Shown: positions 33,634 to 47,641, counted from the first letter of the stretch. The stretch: DNA of 64,000 nt from Aradus depressus (GCA_963662175.1 OY759225.1:1426001-1490000), one strand, 5' to 3'. Notes: generated by a model from the letters alone, not told the origin. Program-made: numbers and translations.

Positions 33634-35475
33634 ATAGCAGTTATACCCGGCGTTGCCCGGGGAACTTTGATTTTTCTCCCAATATCTTCTATAACGCTAT
33701 TCAGTTCCTCGACAGTACATTCATGATGTTGTAATTTTCAATTATTCATACGGAATAAGGCTTATAGTCCTTCAGCTGTTGTAACGCTAGTAAGTTTTTA
33801 GGACCCCTGGGCACCACAGCTAGTATGCCCCTTTCGACGGCGGAAGCCACACCTAGTGAATACTTAGCATCGCTGGACGTCCTAGTCAGTGCGTACTTAA
33901 GAACGTTTGTGACCACAGCTAGTATGTGGCTTGCAACGCTGAGCACCACAGCTAGTACGTAGTTGGGAATGCTGGGCATCATAGCTAGTATGTGCCTTGC
34001 GACGGCGGACCCAACAGCTAGTACGTAGTTAGGAACGCTGGTCACCACAGCTAGTATGTGCCTCGCAACAGCGGACCCCACAGCTAGTATGAAGTTAGGA
34101 ACGCTGGGCATCACAGCTATTAAGTGCCTTGCAACAGCGGACCCCACAGCTAGTATGTAGTTAAATACGCTGGGCATTACAGTTAGTAAGTGCTTTGCAA
34201 CAGCGAACTTCACAGCTAGTACATAGTTAGGAACGCTGGGCACTACAGCTAGTAAATGCCTTGCAACAACGGACCCCACAGCTAGTACGAAGTTAGGAAC
34301 GCTGGGCATCACAGCTAGTATGCTTTTGCAACGACGGACCCCACAGTTAGTACGTTTTTAGGAACGCTGGGCCCTACAGGTAGTAGGTGCCTTGCAACTG
34401 CGGACCCCACAGATAGTATGTAGTTAGAACCACAGGGCATCACAGCTAGTATGAGTTTTGCAACGGTGGACCCCACAGCTAGTACCTACGTAGTTAAATA
34501 CGCTGGGCCACACTGCTAGCGCCTTGCAACAGCAGACCCCACAGCTAGTACGTAATTAGGAACGCTGGGCATCACAGCTAGTAAATGTCTTGTAGGTGCC
34601 TTGCAACAGCGAACCCCACAGCCAGTACATAGTTAGGAACGCTGGGGCTGAGCACTACAGCTAGTAAGTGCCTTGCAACAGCGGACCCCACAGCTAGTAT
34701 GATATTAGGAACGCTGGACATCACAGCTAGTAAATGTCTTGCAACAGTGAACCCCACAGCGAATATATAGTTACTACTACTACTACATGTGAAATTGATG
34801 ACAATCCGATTCATGACAATACGATCAACCGTTAATGAGCTAGCTCTATATTTATACCCCCCCCCCCCCCCTCAACCCCGCCACCCGTTCAAAACGTCGG
34901 GACGCCACACACCTTATTTTTCTATTTGGCCTTCAGGAATAATATATGCGAAATTTCGTGACAATACGACCAACCGTTAATGAGCTAACTCTATATGTAT
35001 ATTTAGCCCCCCCCACAACCCTCCTTCCTGTTCAAACTTTTGGGCCGTCACACACCTCATATTTCTATTTGACCTTTAGGAATATTACATGTGAAATTTC
35101 ATGACGATTCGCCCATTAGTTATCGAGTTAGCTCTATATTTATACTTAGGCCCCTCCACAACCCCCCCTCCCGTTCAAAACTTTGGGACGCCACACACCT
35201 TTTTTTCCTATTTGGCTTTTGAAAAGACTACGTGTGAAATTTCATGACAATTTGACCATTAGTTAATGAGTTAGCACTATTTATATACTTAGGCCCCCCT
35301 TACAACCCTCCCTACCGTTCAAAATTCTGGGACGCCACATAGGCTATTATTCAATCGGGCTCAAAAGAATGCTACATGGGAAGTTTCATAAAAATCCGTC
35401 CAGCGGTTTGGGCGTGATGCTGGAACAAACATACAAACAAACACACAAACCCCGTTTCAGCTTTATTAATATAGA
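33634..35475 (-). mobile_element. Helitron copy B (short)
   Basis: It starts TCTATATTAATAAAGC at 35475 and ends CTGCTAT at 33634, with the perfect hairpin CCCGG-GCAACG-CCGGG. The last base departs from CTAG. Both internal arrays are contracted: the 66-bp array spans about 33790-34775 and the C-rich array about 34795-35345. A 188-codon minus-strand frame (33746-34312) is again repeat-derived. Confidence 0.8.
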
Positions 35476-37378
35476 TTATATCACAATGTACACAAGTTTT
35501 AATTTGTGTTCATATATATACATACATCTTTTTTTTTTTGGCATTTTTCTTCCATAGTGGATCGGTGTCACCATATTTAAAGTCAGTCTGAACGTTGTGC
35601 TGACGTTGGCATAATCCGAAACCAGCACACTCTATAGCTCTGTCAGTTAACAAATATTAAATCTATAAACCGTTAAAAAGCAAGAAATTTGAAGAATGGA
35701 GTCTACCGAGCTCAGGATCGCCACTTAGAAATCTAGCTGAGGCACTTTGGTCAGATGTTTTAATCGGGAAGTTAAAAATAACTTTGAGCACTTCGTCCTT
35801 CGGATGGGACATTAAGCGATGATGCAGGGCTTTTTCGAATGTGAGGTACTCGATAATGAGACGTATGTTATGTAAATAAACCTGGGTAGGTCAATTTCCA
35901 CTTAGGTTGAAAGCCTTGAGCACGTCGTCCTTCGGATGGGACTTTCCGGATATATCTGAATCTGTAGTATCAGTTTTAACAATTATTAAGCCTAAACCGT
36001 TAAATAGCGCGAATTTTTTGAAAAACGTTTTCATTTTGATTTTTGTGTGGGGTTCAGATAATCCGGTCGTTCTCTATCAGTTTTAACAAATATTAAATCT
36101 ATAAACCGTTAAAAAGCGAGAAATTTCAAGAATGGAGTCTACCGAGCTCAGGATCGCCACTTACAAATCTAGCTGAGGCACTTAGGTCAGATGTTTTAAT
36201 CGGGAAGTGAAAAATAACTATGAGCACGTCGTCCTTCGGATGGGACTTTAAGCGATGTTCCAGGACTTTTTCGAATGTGAGGTACTCGATAATGAGACGT
36301 ATGTTATGTAAATAAACCTGGGTAGGTGAAATTTCACTTAGGTTGAAAATAGCCTTGAGCACGTCGTCCTTCGGATGGGACTTTCCGGATAAATCTGAAT
36401 CTGTCGTATCAGTTTTAACAATTATTAAGCCTATAAACCGTTAAATAGCGCAAATTTTTTGAAAAATATTTTTATTTTGATTTTTGTGTAGGATTCAGAT
36501 AATCCGGTCGTTCTCTATCAGTTCTAACAAATATTAAATCTATAAACCGTTAAAAAGCGAGAAATTTCAAGAATGGAGTCTACCGAGCTCAGGATCGCCA
36601 CTTAGAAATCTAGTTGAGGCACTTAGGTCAGATGTTTCAATCGGGAAGTTAAAAAACACTTTGAGCACGTCGTCCTTCGGATGGGACTTTAAGCGATGAT
36701 CCAGGGCTTTTTCGAATGTGAGGTACTCGATAATGAGACGTATGTTATGTAAATAAACCTGGGTAGGTGAAATATCACTTAGGTTGAAAATAGCCTTGAG
36801 CACGTCGTCCTTCGGATGGGACTTTCCGGATAAATCTGAATCTCTCGTATCAGTTTTAACAATTATTAAGCCTATAAACCGTTAAATAGCGCAAATTTTT
36901 TGAAAAACATTTTTATTTTGATTTTTGTGTAGGATTCAGATAATCCGGTCGTTCTCTATCAGTTTTAACAAATATTAAATCTATAAACCGTTAAAAAGCG
37001 AGAAATTTCAAGAATGGAGTCTACCGAGCTCAGGATCGCCACTTAGAAATCTAGTTGAGGCACTTAGGTCAGATGTTTTAATCGGGAAGCTAAAAATAAC
37101 TTTGAGCACGTCGTCCTTCGGATGGGACATTAAGCAATGATCCAGGGCTTTTTCGAATGTGAGGTACTTGATAATGAGACGTATGTTATGTAAATAAACC
37201 TGGGTAGGTCAATTTCTACTTAGGTTGAGCCTTGAGCACGTCGTCCTTCGGATGGGACTTTTCGGATATATAAACCGTTAAATAGCGTGAATTTTTTGAA
37301 AAACATTTTTATTTTGATTTTTGTGTAGGATTCAGATAAGCCGGTCGTTCTCTATCAGTTTTAACAAATATTAAATCT
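35476..37378. repeat. Inter-Helitron spacer B
   Basis: Nearly identical to spacer A from the first base (TTATATCACAATGTACAC) on, with four ~440-bp units. A ~43-bp stretch (CTGATTCTGTCG to GCC) is missing near 37268. The recurring minus-strand frame is present at 36126-36362 and 36567-36803. Confidence 0.85.
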
Positions 37379-40017
37379 ATAGCAGTTATACCCGGCGTTG
37401 CCCGGGGAACTTTGATTTTTCTCCCAATATCTTCTATAACGCTATTCAGTTCCTCGACAGTACATTCATGATGTTGTAATTTTCAATTATTCATACGGAA
37501 TAAGGCTTATAGTCCTTCAGCTGTTGTAACGCTAGTAAGTTTTTAGGACCCCTGGGCACCACAGCTAGTATGCCCCTTTCGACGGCGGAAGCCACACCTA
37601 GTGAATACTTAGCATCGCTGGACGTCCTAGTCAGTGCGTACTTAAGAACGTTTGTGACCACAGCTAGTATGTGGCTTGCAACGCTGAGCACCACAGCTAG
37701 TACGTAGTTAAATACGCTGGGCATTACAGTTAGTAAGTGCTTTGCAACAGCGAACTTCACAGCTAGTACATAGTTAGGAACGCTGGGCACTACAGCTAGT
37801 AAATGCCTTGCAACAACGGACCCCACAGCTAGTACGTAGTTAGGAACGCTGGTCACCACAGCTAGTATGTGCCTCGCAACAGCGGACCCCACAGCTAGTA
37901 CGAAGTTAGGAACGCTGGGCATCAAAGCTAGTAAGTGCCTTGCAACAGCGGACCCCACAGCTAGTACGTAGTTAGAACCACTGGGCATCACAGCTAGTAT
38001 GTGTTTTGCAACGGCGGACCCCACAGCTAGTACGTAGTTAGAAACGCTGAGCATCACAGCTAGTATGCTTTTGCAACGACGGACCCCACAACTAGTACGT
38101 TTTTAGGAACGCTGGGCCCTACAGGTAGTAGGTGCCTTGCAACTGCGGACCCCACAGATAGTATGTAGTTAGAACCACAGGGCATCATAGCTAGTATGAG
38201 TTTTGCAAAGGCGGACCCCACAGCTAGTACCTACGTAGTTAAATACGCTGGGCCACACTGCTAGCGCCTTGCAACAGCAGACCCCACAGCTAGTACGTAA
38301 TTAGGAACGCTGGGCATCACAGCTAGTAAATGTCTTGTAGGTGCCTTGCAACAGCGAACCCCACAGCCAGTACATAGTTAGGAACGCTGGGGCTGAGCAC
38401 TACAGCTAGTAAGTGCCTTGCAACAGCGGACCCCACAGCTAGTATGATATTAGGAACGCTGGACATCACAGCTAGTAAATGTCTTGCAACAGTGAACTCC
38501 ACAGCGAATATATAGTTACTACTACTACTACATGTGAAATTGATGACAATCCGATTCATGACAATACGATCAACCGTTAATGAGCTAGCTCTATATTTAT
38601 ACCCCCCCCCCCCCCTCAACCCCGCCACCCGTTCAAAACGTCGGGACGCCACACACCTTATTTTTCTATTTGGCCTTCAGGAATAATATATGCGAAATTT
38701 CGTGACAATACGACCAACCGTTAATGAGCTAACTCTATATGTATATTTAGCCCCCCCCACAACCCTCCTTCCTGTTCAAAATTTTGGGCCGTCACACACC
38801 TCATATTTCTATTTGACCTTTAGGAATATTACATGTGAAATTTCATGACGATTCGCCCATTAGTTATCGAGTTAGCTCTATATTTATACTTAGGCCCCCC
38901 CACAACCCCCCCTCCCGTTCAAAACTTTGGGACGCCACACACCTTATTTATCTATTTGGCCTTCAGGAATACTCCCTGTGAAATTTCGTGACAATCCGAC
39001 CAACCGTTACAGAATTAGCTCTATATTTATACTTAGGCCCCCCCAACACCCCCCCTCCCGTTCAAAACTTTGGGACGCCACACACCTTTTTTTCCTTTTT
39101 GGCTTTTAAAAATACTACATGTGAAATTTCATGACGATTCGCCCATTAGTTAATGAGTTAGCTCTATATTTATACTTAGGCCCCCCCACATCCCCCCCTC
39201 CCGTTCAAAACTTTGGGACGCCACACACCTTATTTTTCTATTTGGCCTTCAGGAATACTCCATGTGAAATTTCGTGACAATCCGACAACCGTTAAAGAAT
39301 TAGCTCTATATTTATACTTAGGCCCCCCTTACAACCCCCCCTCCCGTTCAAAACATTGGGACGCCACACACTTTTTTTTGCTATTTGGCTTTTAAAAATA
39401 CTACATGTGAAATTTCATGACGATTCGCTCATTAGTTAATGAGTTAGCTCTATATTTATACTTAGGCCCCCCCACAACCCCCCCTCCCGTTCAAAACTTT
39501 GGGACGCCACACACCTTATTTTTCTATTTGGCCTTCAGGAATACTCCATGTGAAATTTCGTGACAATCCGACCAACCGTTAAAGAATTAGCTTTACTCTA
39601 TATTTATACTTAGGCCCCCCTTACAACCCCCCCTCCCGTTCAAAACTTTGGGACGCCACACACCTTTTTTTCCTATTTGGCTTTTAAAAATACTACATGT
39701 GAAATTTCATGACGATTCGCCCATTAGTTAATGAGTTAGCTCTATATTTATACTTAGGCCCCCCCCCCCCCCCCCCCCACAACCCCCCCTCCCGTTCAAA
39801 ACTTTGGGACGCCACACACCTTTTTTTCCTGTTTGGCTTTTAAAAAGACTACGTGTGAAATTTCATGACAATCCGACCAACCGTAATGAGGTAGGACTAT
39901 TTATATACTTAGGCCCCCCTTACAACCCTCCCTACCGTTCAAAATTCTGGGACGCCACATAGCCTATTATTCAATCGGGCTCAAAAGAATGCCCCGTTTC
40001 AGCTTTATTAATATAGA
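37379..40017 (-). mobile_element. Helitron copy C
   Basis: It starts at 40017 and ends CTGCTAT at 37379. Relative to A, B and D it lacks about 80 bp just inside the 5' end (the sequence between AAAAGAATG and CCCCGTTTC at 39992), including the GTTTGTTTG stretch. The 66-bp array lies at about 37535-38520 and the C-rich array at about 38540-39975, the latter with a long C run at 39760-39778. Confidence 0.8.
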
Positions 40018-41389
40018 TTATATCACAATGTACACAAGTTTTAATTTGTGTTCATATCTATACATACATCTTTTTTTTTTTTGGCATTTTTCTTCCATAG
40101 TGGATCGGTGTCACCATATTTAAAGTCAGTCTGAACGTTGTGCTGACGTTGGCATAATCCGAAACCAGCACACTCTATGGCTCTGTCAGTTAACAAATAT
40201 TAAATCTATAAACCGTTAAAAAGCAAGAAATTTGAAGAATGGAGCCTACCGAGCTCAGGATCGCCACTTAGAAATCTAGCTGAGGCACTTAGGTCAGATG
40301 TTTTAATCGGGAAGTTAAAAATAACTTTGAGCACGTCGTCCTTCGGATGGGACTTTCCGGATATATCTGAATCTGTAGTATCAGTTTTAACAATTATTAA
40401 GCCTATAAACCGTTAAATAGCGCGAATTTTTTGAAAAACGTTTTCATTTTGATTTTTGTGTGGGGTTCAGTTATCCGGTCGTTCTCTATCAGTTTTAACA
40501 AATATTTAATCTATAAACCGTTAAAAAGCGAGAAATTTGAAGAATGGAGTCTACCGAGCTCAGGATCGCCACTTACAAATCTAGCTGAGGCACTTAGGTC
40601 AGATGTTTCAATCGGGAAGTTAAAAAACACTTTGAGCACGTCGTCCTTCGGATGGGACTTTAAGCGATGATCCAGGGCTTTTTCGAATGTGAGGTACTCG
40701 ATAATGAGACGTATGTTATGTAAATAAACCTGGGTAGGTGAAATATCACTTAGGTTGAAAATAGCCTTGAGCACGTCGTCCCTCGGATGGGACTTTCCGG
40801 ATAAATCTGAATCTCTCGCATCAGTTTTAACAATTATTAAGCCTATAAACCGTTAAATAGCGCAAATTTTTTGAAAAACATATTTATTTTGATTTTTGTG
40901 TAGGATTCAGATAATCCGGTCGTTCTCTATCAGTTTTAACAAATATTAAATCTATAAACCGTTAAAAAGCGAGAAATTTCAAGAATGGAGTCTACCGAGC
41001 TCAGGATCGCCACTTAGAAATCTAGTTGAGGCACTTAGGTCAGATGTTTTAATCGGGAAGCTAAAAATAACTTTGAGCACGTCGTCCTTCGGATGGGACA
41101 TTAAGCAATGATCCAGGGCTTTTTCGAATGTGAGGTACTTGATAATGAGACGTATGTTATGTAAATAAACCTGGGTAGGTCAATTTCTACTTAGGTTGAG
41201 CCTTGAGCACGTCGTCCTTCGGATGGGACTTTTCGGATATATCTGATTCTGTCGTATCAGTTTTAACAATTATTAAGCCTATAAACCGTTAAATAGCGTG
41301 AATTTTTTGAAAAACATTTTTATTTTGATTTTTGTGTAGGATTCAGATAATCCGGTCGTTCTCTATCAGTTTTAACAAATATTAAATCT
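40018..41389. repeat. Inter-Helitron spacer C (three units)
   Basis: The same start as spacers A and B, but with about one ~440-bp unit fewer. The recurring frame occurs at 40511-40774, and a plus-strand frame at 40431-40670 overlaps it. Confidence 0.85.
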
Positions 41390-44300
41390 ATAGCAGTAAT
41401 ACCCGGCGTTGCCCGGGGAACTTTGATTTTTGTCCCAATATCTTCTATAACGCTATTCAGTTCCTCGACAGTACATTCATAATGTTATAATTTTCAATTA
41501 TTCATACGGAATAAGGCTTATAGTCCTTCAGCTGTTGTAACGCTAGTAAGTTTTTAGGACTCCTGGGCACCACAGCTAGTATGCGCCTTTCAACGGCGGA
41601 AGCCACACCTAGTAAATACTTAGCATCGCTGGACGTCATAGTCAGTGCGTACTTAAGAACGTTTGTGACCACAGCTAGTATGTGGCTTGCAACGCTGAGC
41701 ACCACAGCTAGTACGTAGTTGGGAATGCTGGGCATCATAGCTAGTATGTGCCTTGCGACGGCGGACCCAACAGCTAGTACGTAGTTAGGAACGCTGGTCA
41801 CCAGAGCTAGTATGTGCCTCGCAACAGCGGACCCCACAGCTAGTACGAAGTTAGGAACGCTGGGCATCACAGCTATTAAGTGCCTTGCAACAGCGGACCC
41901 CACAGCTAGTATGTAGTTAAATACGCTGGGCATTACAGTTAGTAAGTGCTTTGCAACAGCGAACTTCGCAGCTAGTACATAGTTAGGAACGCTGGGCACT
42001 ACAGCTAGTAAATGCCTTGCAACAACGGACCCCACAGCTAGTACGTAGTTAGGAACGCTGGTCACCACAGCTAGTATGTGCCTCGCAACAGCGGACCCCA
42101 CAGCTAGTACGAAGTTAGGAACGCTGGGCATCACAGCTATTAAGTGCCTTGCAACAGCGGACCCCACAGCTAGTACGTAGTTAAATACGCTGGGCATTAC
42201 AGTTAGTAAGTGCTTTGCAACAGCGAACTTCACAGCTAGTACATAGTTAGGAACGCTGGGCACTACAGCTAGTAAATGCCTTGCAACAACGGACCCCACA
42301 GCTAGTACGTAGTTAGGAACGCTGGTCACCACAGCTAGTATGTGCCTCGCAACAGCGGACCCCACAGCTAGTACGAAGTTAGGAACGCTGGGCATCAAAG
42401 CTAGTAAGTGCCTTGCAACAGCGGACCCCACAGCTAGTACGTAGTTAGAACCACTGGGCATCACAGCTAGTATGTGTTTTGCAACGGCGGACCCCACAGC
42501 TAGTACGTAGTTAGAAACGCTGAGCATCACAGCTAGTATGCTTTTGCAACGACGGACCCCACAACTAGTACGTTTTTAGGAACGCTGGGCCCTACAGGTA
42601 GTAGGTGCCTTGCAACTGCGGACCCCACAGATAGTATGTAGTTAGAACCACAGGGCATCATAGCTAGTATGAGTTTTGCAAAGGCGGACCCCACAGCTAG
42701 TACCTACGTAGTTAAATACGCTGGGCCACACTGCTAGCGCCTTGCAACAGCAGACCCCACAGCTAGTACGTAATTAGGAACGCTGGGCATCACAGCTAGT
42801 AAATGTCTTGTAGGTGCCTTGCAACAGCGAACCCCACAGCCAGTACATAGTTAGGAACGCTGGGGCTGAGCACTACAGCTAGTAAGTGCCTTGCAACAGC
42901 GGACCCCACAGAAAGTACGATATTAGGAACGCTGGGCATCACAGCTAGTAAATGTCTTGCAACAGTGAACCCCACAGCTAGTATGTAGTTAGGAACGCTG
43001 GTCACCAGAGCTAGTATGTGCCTCGCAACAGCGGACCCCACAGCTAGTACGAAGTTAGGAACGCTGGGCATCACAGCTATTAAGTGCCTTGCAACAGCGG
43101 ACCCCACAGCTAGTATGTAGTTAAATACGCTGGGCATTACAGTTAGTAAGTGCTTTGCAACAGCGAACTTCGCAGCTAGTACATAGTTAGGAACGCTGGG
43201 CACTACAGCTAGTAAATGCCTTGCAACAACGGACCCCACAGCTAGTACGTAGTTAGGAACGCTGGTCACCACAGCTAGTATGTGCCTCGCAACAGCGGAC
43301 CCCACAGCTAGTACGAAGTTAGGAACGCTGGGCATCACAGCTATTAAGTGCCTTGCAACAGCGGACCCCACAGCTAGTACGTAGTTAAATACGCTGGGCA
43401 TTACAGTTAGTAAGTGCTTTGCAACAGCGAACTTCACAGCTAGTACATAGTTAGGAACGCTGGGCACTACAGCTAGTAAATGCCTTGCAACAACGGACCC
43501 CACAGCTAGTACGTAGTTAGGAACGCTGGTCACCACAGCTAGTATGTGCCTCGCAACAGCGGACCCCACAGCTAGTACGAAGTTAGGAACGCTGGGCATC
43601 AAAGCTAGTAAGTGCCTTGCAACAGCGGACCCCACAGCTAGTACGTAGTTAGAACCACTGGGCATCACAGCTAGTATGTGTTTTGCAACGGCGGACCCCA
43701 CAGCTAGTACGTAGTTAGAAACGCTGAGCATCACAGCTAGTATGCTTTTGCAACGACGGACCCCACAACTAGTACGTTTTTAGGAACGCTGGGCCCTACA
43801 GGTAGTAGGTGCCTTGCAACTGCGGACCCCACAGATAGTATGTAGTTAGAACCACAGGGCATCATAGCTAGTATGAGTTTTGCAAAGGCGGACCCCACAG
43901 CTAGTACCTACGTAGTTAAATACGCTGGGCCACACTGCTAGCGCCTTGCAACAGCAGACCCCACAGCTAGTACGTAATTAGGAACGCTGGGCATCACAGC
44001 TAGTAAATGTCTTGTAGGTGCCTTGCAACAGCGAACCCCACAGCCAGTACATAGTTAGGAACGCTGGGGCTGAGCACTACAGCTAGTAAGTGCCTTGCAA
44101 CAGCGGACCCCACAGAAAGTACGATATTAGGAACGCTGGGCATCACAGCTAGTAAATGTCTTGCAACAGTGAACCCCACAGCGAATACATAGTTACTACT
44201 ACTACATGTGAAATTCATGACAATCCGATTACCCTTCAATGATTCAGCATTATTTTTATGCTTAGCCCCCCTCCCAAATTTTTAAAATGTCACATAGTGT

Positions 44301-45998
44301 ATTTTTTTATTTGACCATCAAGAATACTACATGTGAAATTTCGTGACAATCCAATCATCCGTTAATGACCTATCACTACCTTCAAATTTAGGCCTACCCC
44401 CATAACCCCCCTCCCGTTCACAATTTTTTGACGTCACACACCCTATTTTTCTATTTGGCCTTTATGAATACTTCATGTGAAATTTCGTGACAATCCGATC
44501 ATCCGTTAATGACTTACCACTATACTTATACTTAGGCCCCCATCAACCCACCCTCCCGTTCAAAATTTTGTGACATATACACCCTATATTTCCATTTGGC
44601 TTTTAAGATTTTTCCATGACAATACGACCAACCGTTATTGAGCTAGCACCATATTTATACTTAGGCCCCACCGCCACTACCCCCCCTCCCGTACAAAATT
44701 TTGAGCCGTTACACCGCCTATTTTTTTAGTTGGTCTTCAGGAATACTACATGTGAAACTTTGTGACAATTCGACCACAACCGTTAATGAGCTAGCTCTAT
44801 ATTTATACTTAGGCCCCCCCACAACCCCCCCTCCCGTTCAAAACTTTGGGACGCCACACACCTTTTTTTCCTATTTGGCTTTTAAAAATACTACGTGAAA
44901 TTTCATGACGATTCGCCCATTAGTTAATGAGTTAGCTCTATATTTATACTTAGGCCCCCCCACAACCCCCCCTCCCGTTCAAAACTTTGGGACGCCACAC
45001 ACCTTATTTATCTATTTGGCCTTCAGGAATACTCCATGTGAAATTTCGTGACAATCCGACCAACCGTTACAGAATTAGCTCTATATTTATACTTAGGCCC
45101 CCCCACCACCCCCCTTCCCGTTCAAAACTTTGGGACGCCACACACCTTTTTTTCCTTTTTGGCTTTTAAAAATACTACATGTGAAATTTCATGACGATTC
45201 GCCCATTAGTTAATGAGTAAGCTCTATATTTATACTTAGGTCCCCCCACAACCCCCCCTCCCGTTCAAAACTTTGGGACGCCACACACCTTTTTTTTCCT
45301 GTTTGGCTTTTAAAAAGACTACGTGTGAAATTTCATGACAATTCGACCATTAGTTAATGTGTTAGCACTATTTATATACTTAGGCCCCCCTTACAACCCC
45401 CCCTCCCGATCAAAACTTTGGGACGCCACACACCTTATTTTTCTATTTGGCCTTCAGGAATACTCCAATGTGAAATTTCGTGACAATCCGACCAACCGTT
45501 AAAGAATTAGCTCTATATTTATAATTAGGCCCCCCCACAACCCCCCCTCCCGTTCAAAACTTTGGGACGCCACACACCTTTTTTTCCTATTTGACTTCTA
45601 AAAATACTACATGTGAAATTTCATGACGATTCGCCCATTAGTTAATGAGTTAGCTCTATATTTATACTTAGGCCCCCCTTACAACCCCCCCTCCCGATCA
45701 AAACTTTGGGACGCCACACACCTTTTTTCCCTGTTTGGCTTTTAAAAAGACTACGTGTGAAATTTCATGACAATTTGACCATTAGTTAATGAGTTAGCAC
45801 TATTTATATACTTAGGCCCTCCTTACAACTCCCCCTACCGTTCAAAATTTTGGGACGCCACATAGCCTATTATTCAATCGGGCTCAAAAGAATGCTACAT
45901 GTGAAGTTTCATGAAGATCCGTCCAGCCGTTTGGGCGTGATGCTGGAACAAACATACAAACAAACAAACAAACCCCGTTTCAGCTTTATTAATATAGA
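41390..45998 (-). mobile_element. Helitron copy D (longest)
   Basis: It starts TCTATATTAATAAAGCTG at 45998 (preceded by A) and ends CTGCTAT at 41390. The right flank (TTATTAATACAGATATTAAC) differs from the spacers, so this is the 5' outer edge of the array. The 66-bp array (41555-44200) contains a ~1204-bp higher-order duplication (41781-42984 and 42985-44185); the two frames of 342 and 312 codons (41502-42530 and 42796-43734) are the same sequence read twice. The C-rich array spans about 44225-45880. Confidence 0.85.
41781..44185. repeat. ~1.2-kb higher-order duplication in the minisatellite
   Basis: GTAGTTAGGAACGCTGGTCA at 41781 recurs at 42985, and CTTTTGCAACGACGGACCCC at 42541 recurs at 43745: a constant offset of 1204 bp. 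The copies are almost identical, so the event is recent. Confidence 0.9.
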
Positions 45999-46905
45999 TT
46001 ATTAATACAGATATTAACAATATGATAAATAAGTGGTATTATAATAGTACAATATAATAGTAAATAGTTAATCAAAGAATAATAATTAATATAATAATGG
46101 GAAATTTGCACCTGTTTTAGATTACCTAATTTATATGCATGTTCAACTCTCAGTTCGAGTTCCACCATTACCAACTCTGGTCTTTACAGTTGAGTTGAAG
46201 GCTACTTTAATCTTTGTTTTTATATTTCAATTGTTGACCTTGTTTCGTGGCAGACTAGATTGAGAATCACTATTCTGTGGAAACGACGATTTTTTTATAA
46301 TAAGCCTATATTCTGGTTGGAAGGCGATATATAGCAGAGAATATGTTGACCGTAGTCGGAAGGATTCAACATCAATTATTTCTGTGAAGCAAAAAAAAAA
46401 TTAAATAACAATGTCTTCATTTATTTAATTCCAAATACATTTTATTCTACACAATTTCGGATTGCTCTAAATTCATTAATACAAATTGTCTCCCTATTAC
46501 GAATTAATTTTGGGATTTATTTGCAAATATTAAAAATATATAACATAATTTTTCTAAGATGAGACACAAGCTTGGTAAAGATGGAGGATTGTTTTTTAAA
46601 TATTGGATAGTGTTGATTCTCTTATATTTAATTATTCCAACCAACTCGGTAGTTTAGTAAGTAGTTTACTAAATTCGCTAAACACATGGAGCTGACTGCA
46701 TGACCATCAATTTATTTTTCAACATATAATGATGGAATATTAATATGGAGAAATGTATACAGCAGCAAACTCATAAATAAATGAACATATTTAATAATAG
46801 CAAAAAAAGTTTAAATAAAATATATATACAGTATTTTGAGTGATTGATACAACCCTTAAAACATTCTTAACTGCTGGTCTTTTTTGACAGGACTTATTTC
46901 GCTAA
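45999..46905. other. Right flank of the Helitron array, AT-rich
   Basis: No gene or known element is seen. Confidence 0.45.
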
Positions 46906-47090
46906 GTGTCAATTTTCCTCTAATTTATGACAGTGTAAATTTCTGAATTTCTAAATTTAAAAATATATATACATAAGGTAGTATCAAATCTATTGTTCTT
47001 ATCAAAACTAACGCTACAAAAACCTTAAATTTGTTTCATCCGTCACTGAGATATTGAAAATTTAGTCTTTCTTGTGCGGCAATTTTTCTC
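46906..47090. repeat. Dispersed direct repeat, copy 1
   Basis: About 185 bp are shared with 49632-49830, including GTATCAAATCTATTGTTC, ATCAAAACTAACGCTAC and TTTCATCCGTCACTGAGATA. It is an unclassified element of moderate divergence. Confidence 0.75.
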
Positions 47091-47563
47091 GACAGTGAGT
47101 GAAGATTTTTCCCCCCTCAAAGATAACACTTTTTCTACAGATCTTCAAATTAATAATATTTGTTCCTCTCCTAATACCATGAAAGAATTTTATTACTCGA
47201 ATTTAAAACTGCAACAACACGAAAAAAATTATCATTCTTTATTTTAAAGGTAAATTAACTGTCATCCAAGATTTTTCGTTATCATTATGAGGTCTGTATT
47301 TATTTTTAAGGGTCTGGAGAACGGCAGCAGATTAGAAAACAGAGATGCTTATGCTTGAAATCAATATTTACTTGTGCCTTTCTCTTATTTGATCTTAGAT
47401 CATGAGCAGTGTGGAAAGAGTTTTGATTAAGAATTTTTAATAAATGCGAATTATTTAATATTAAATGGCATGAATTCATTTAATATCAACCCAATGTCCA
47501 ATTTCCCAACTCTCTTTTTCTACCTGAAAATTTGTAGAAAAATCAGATTTCTGCAGAAAAAAG

Positions 47564-47641
<78 letters not shown>

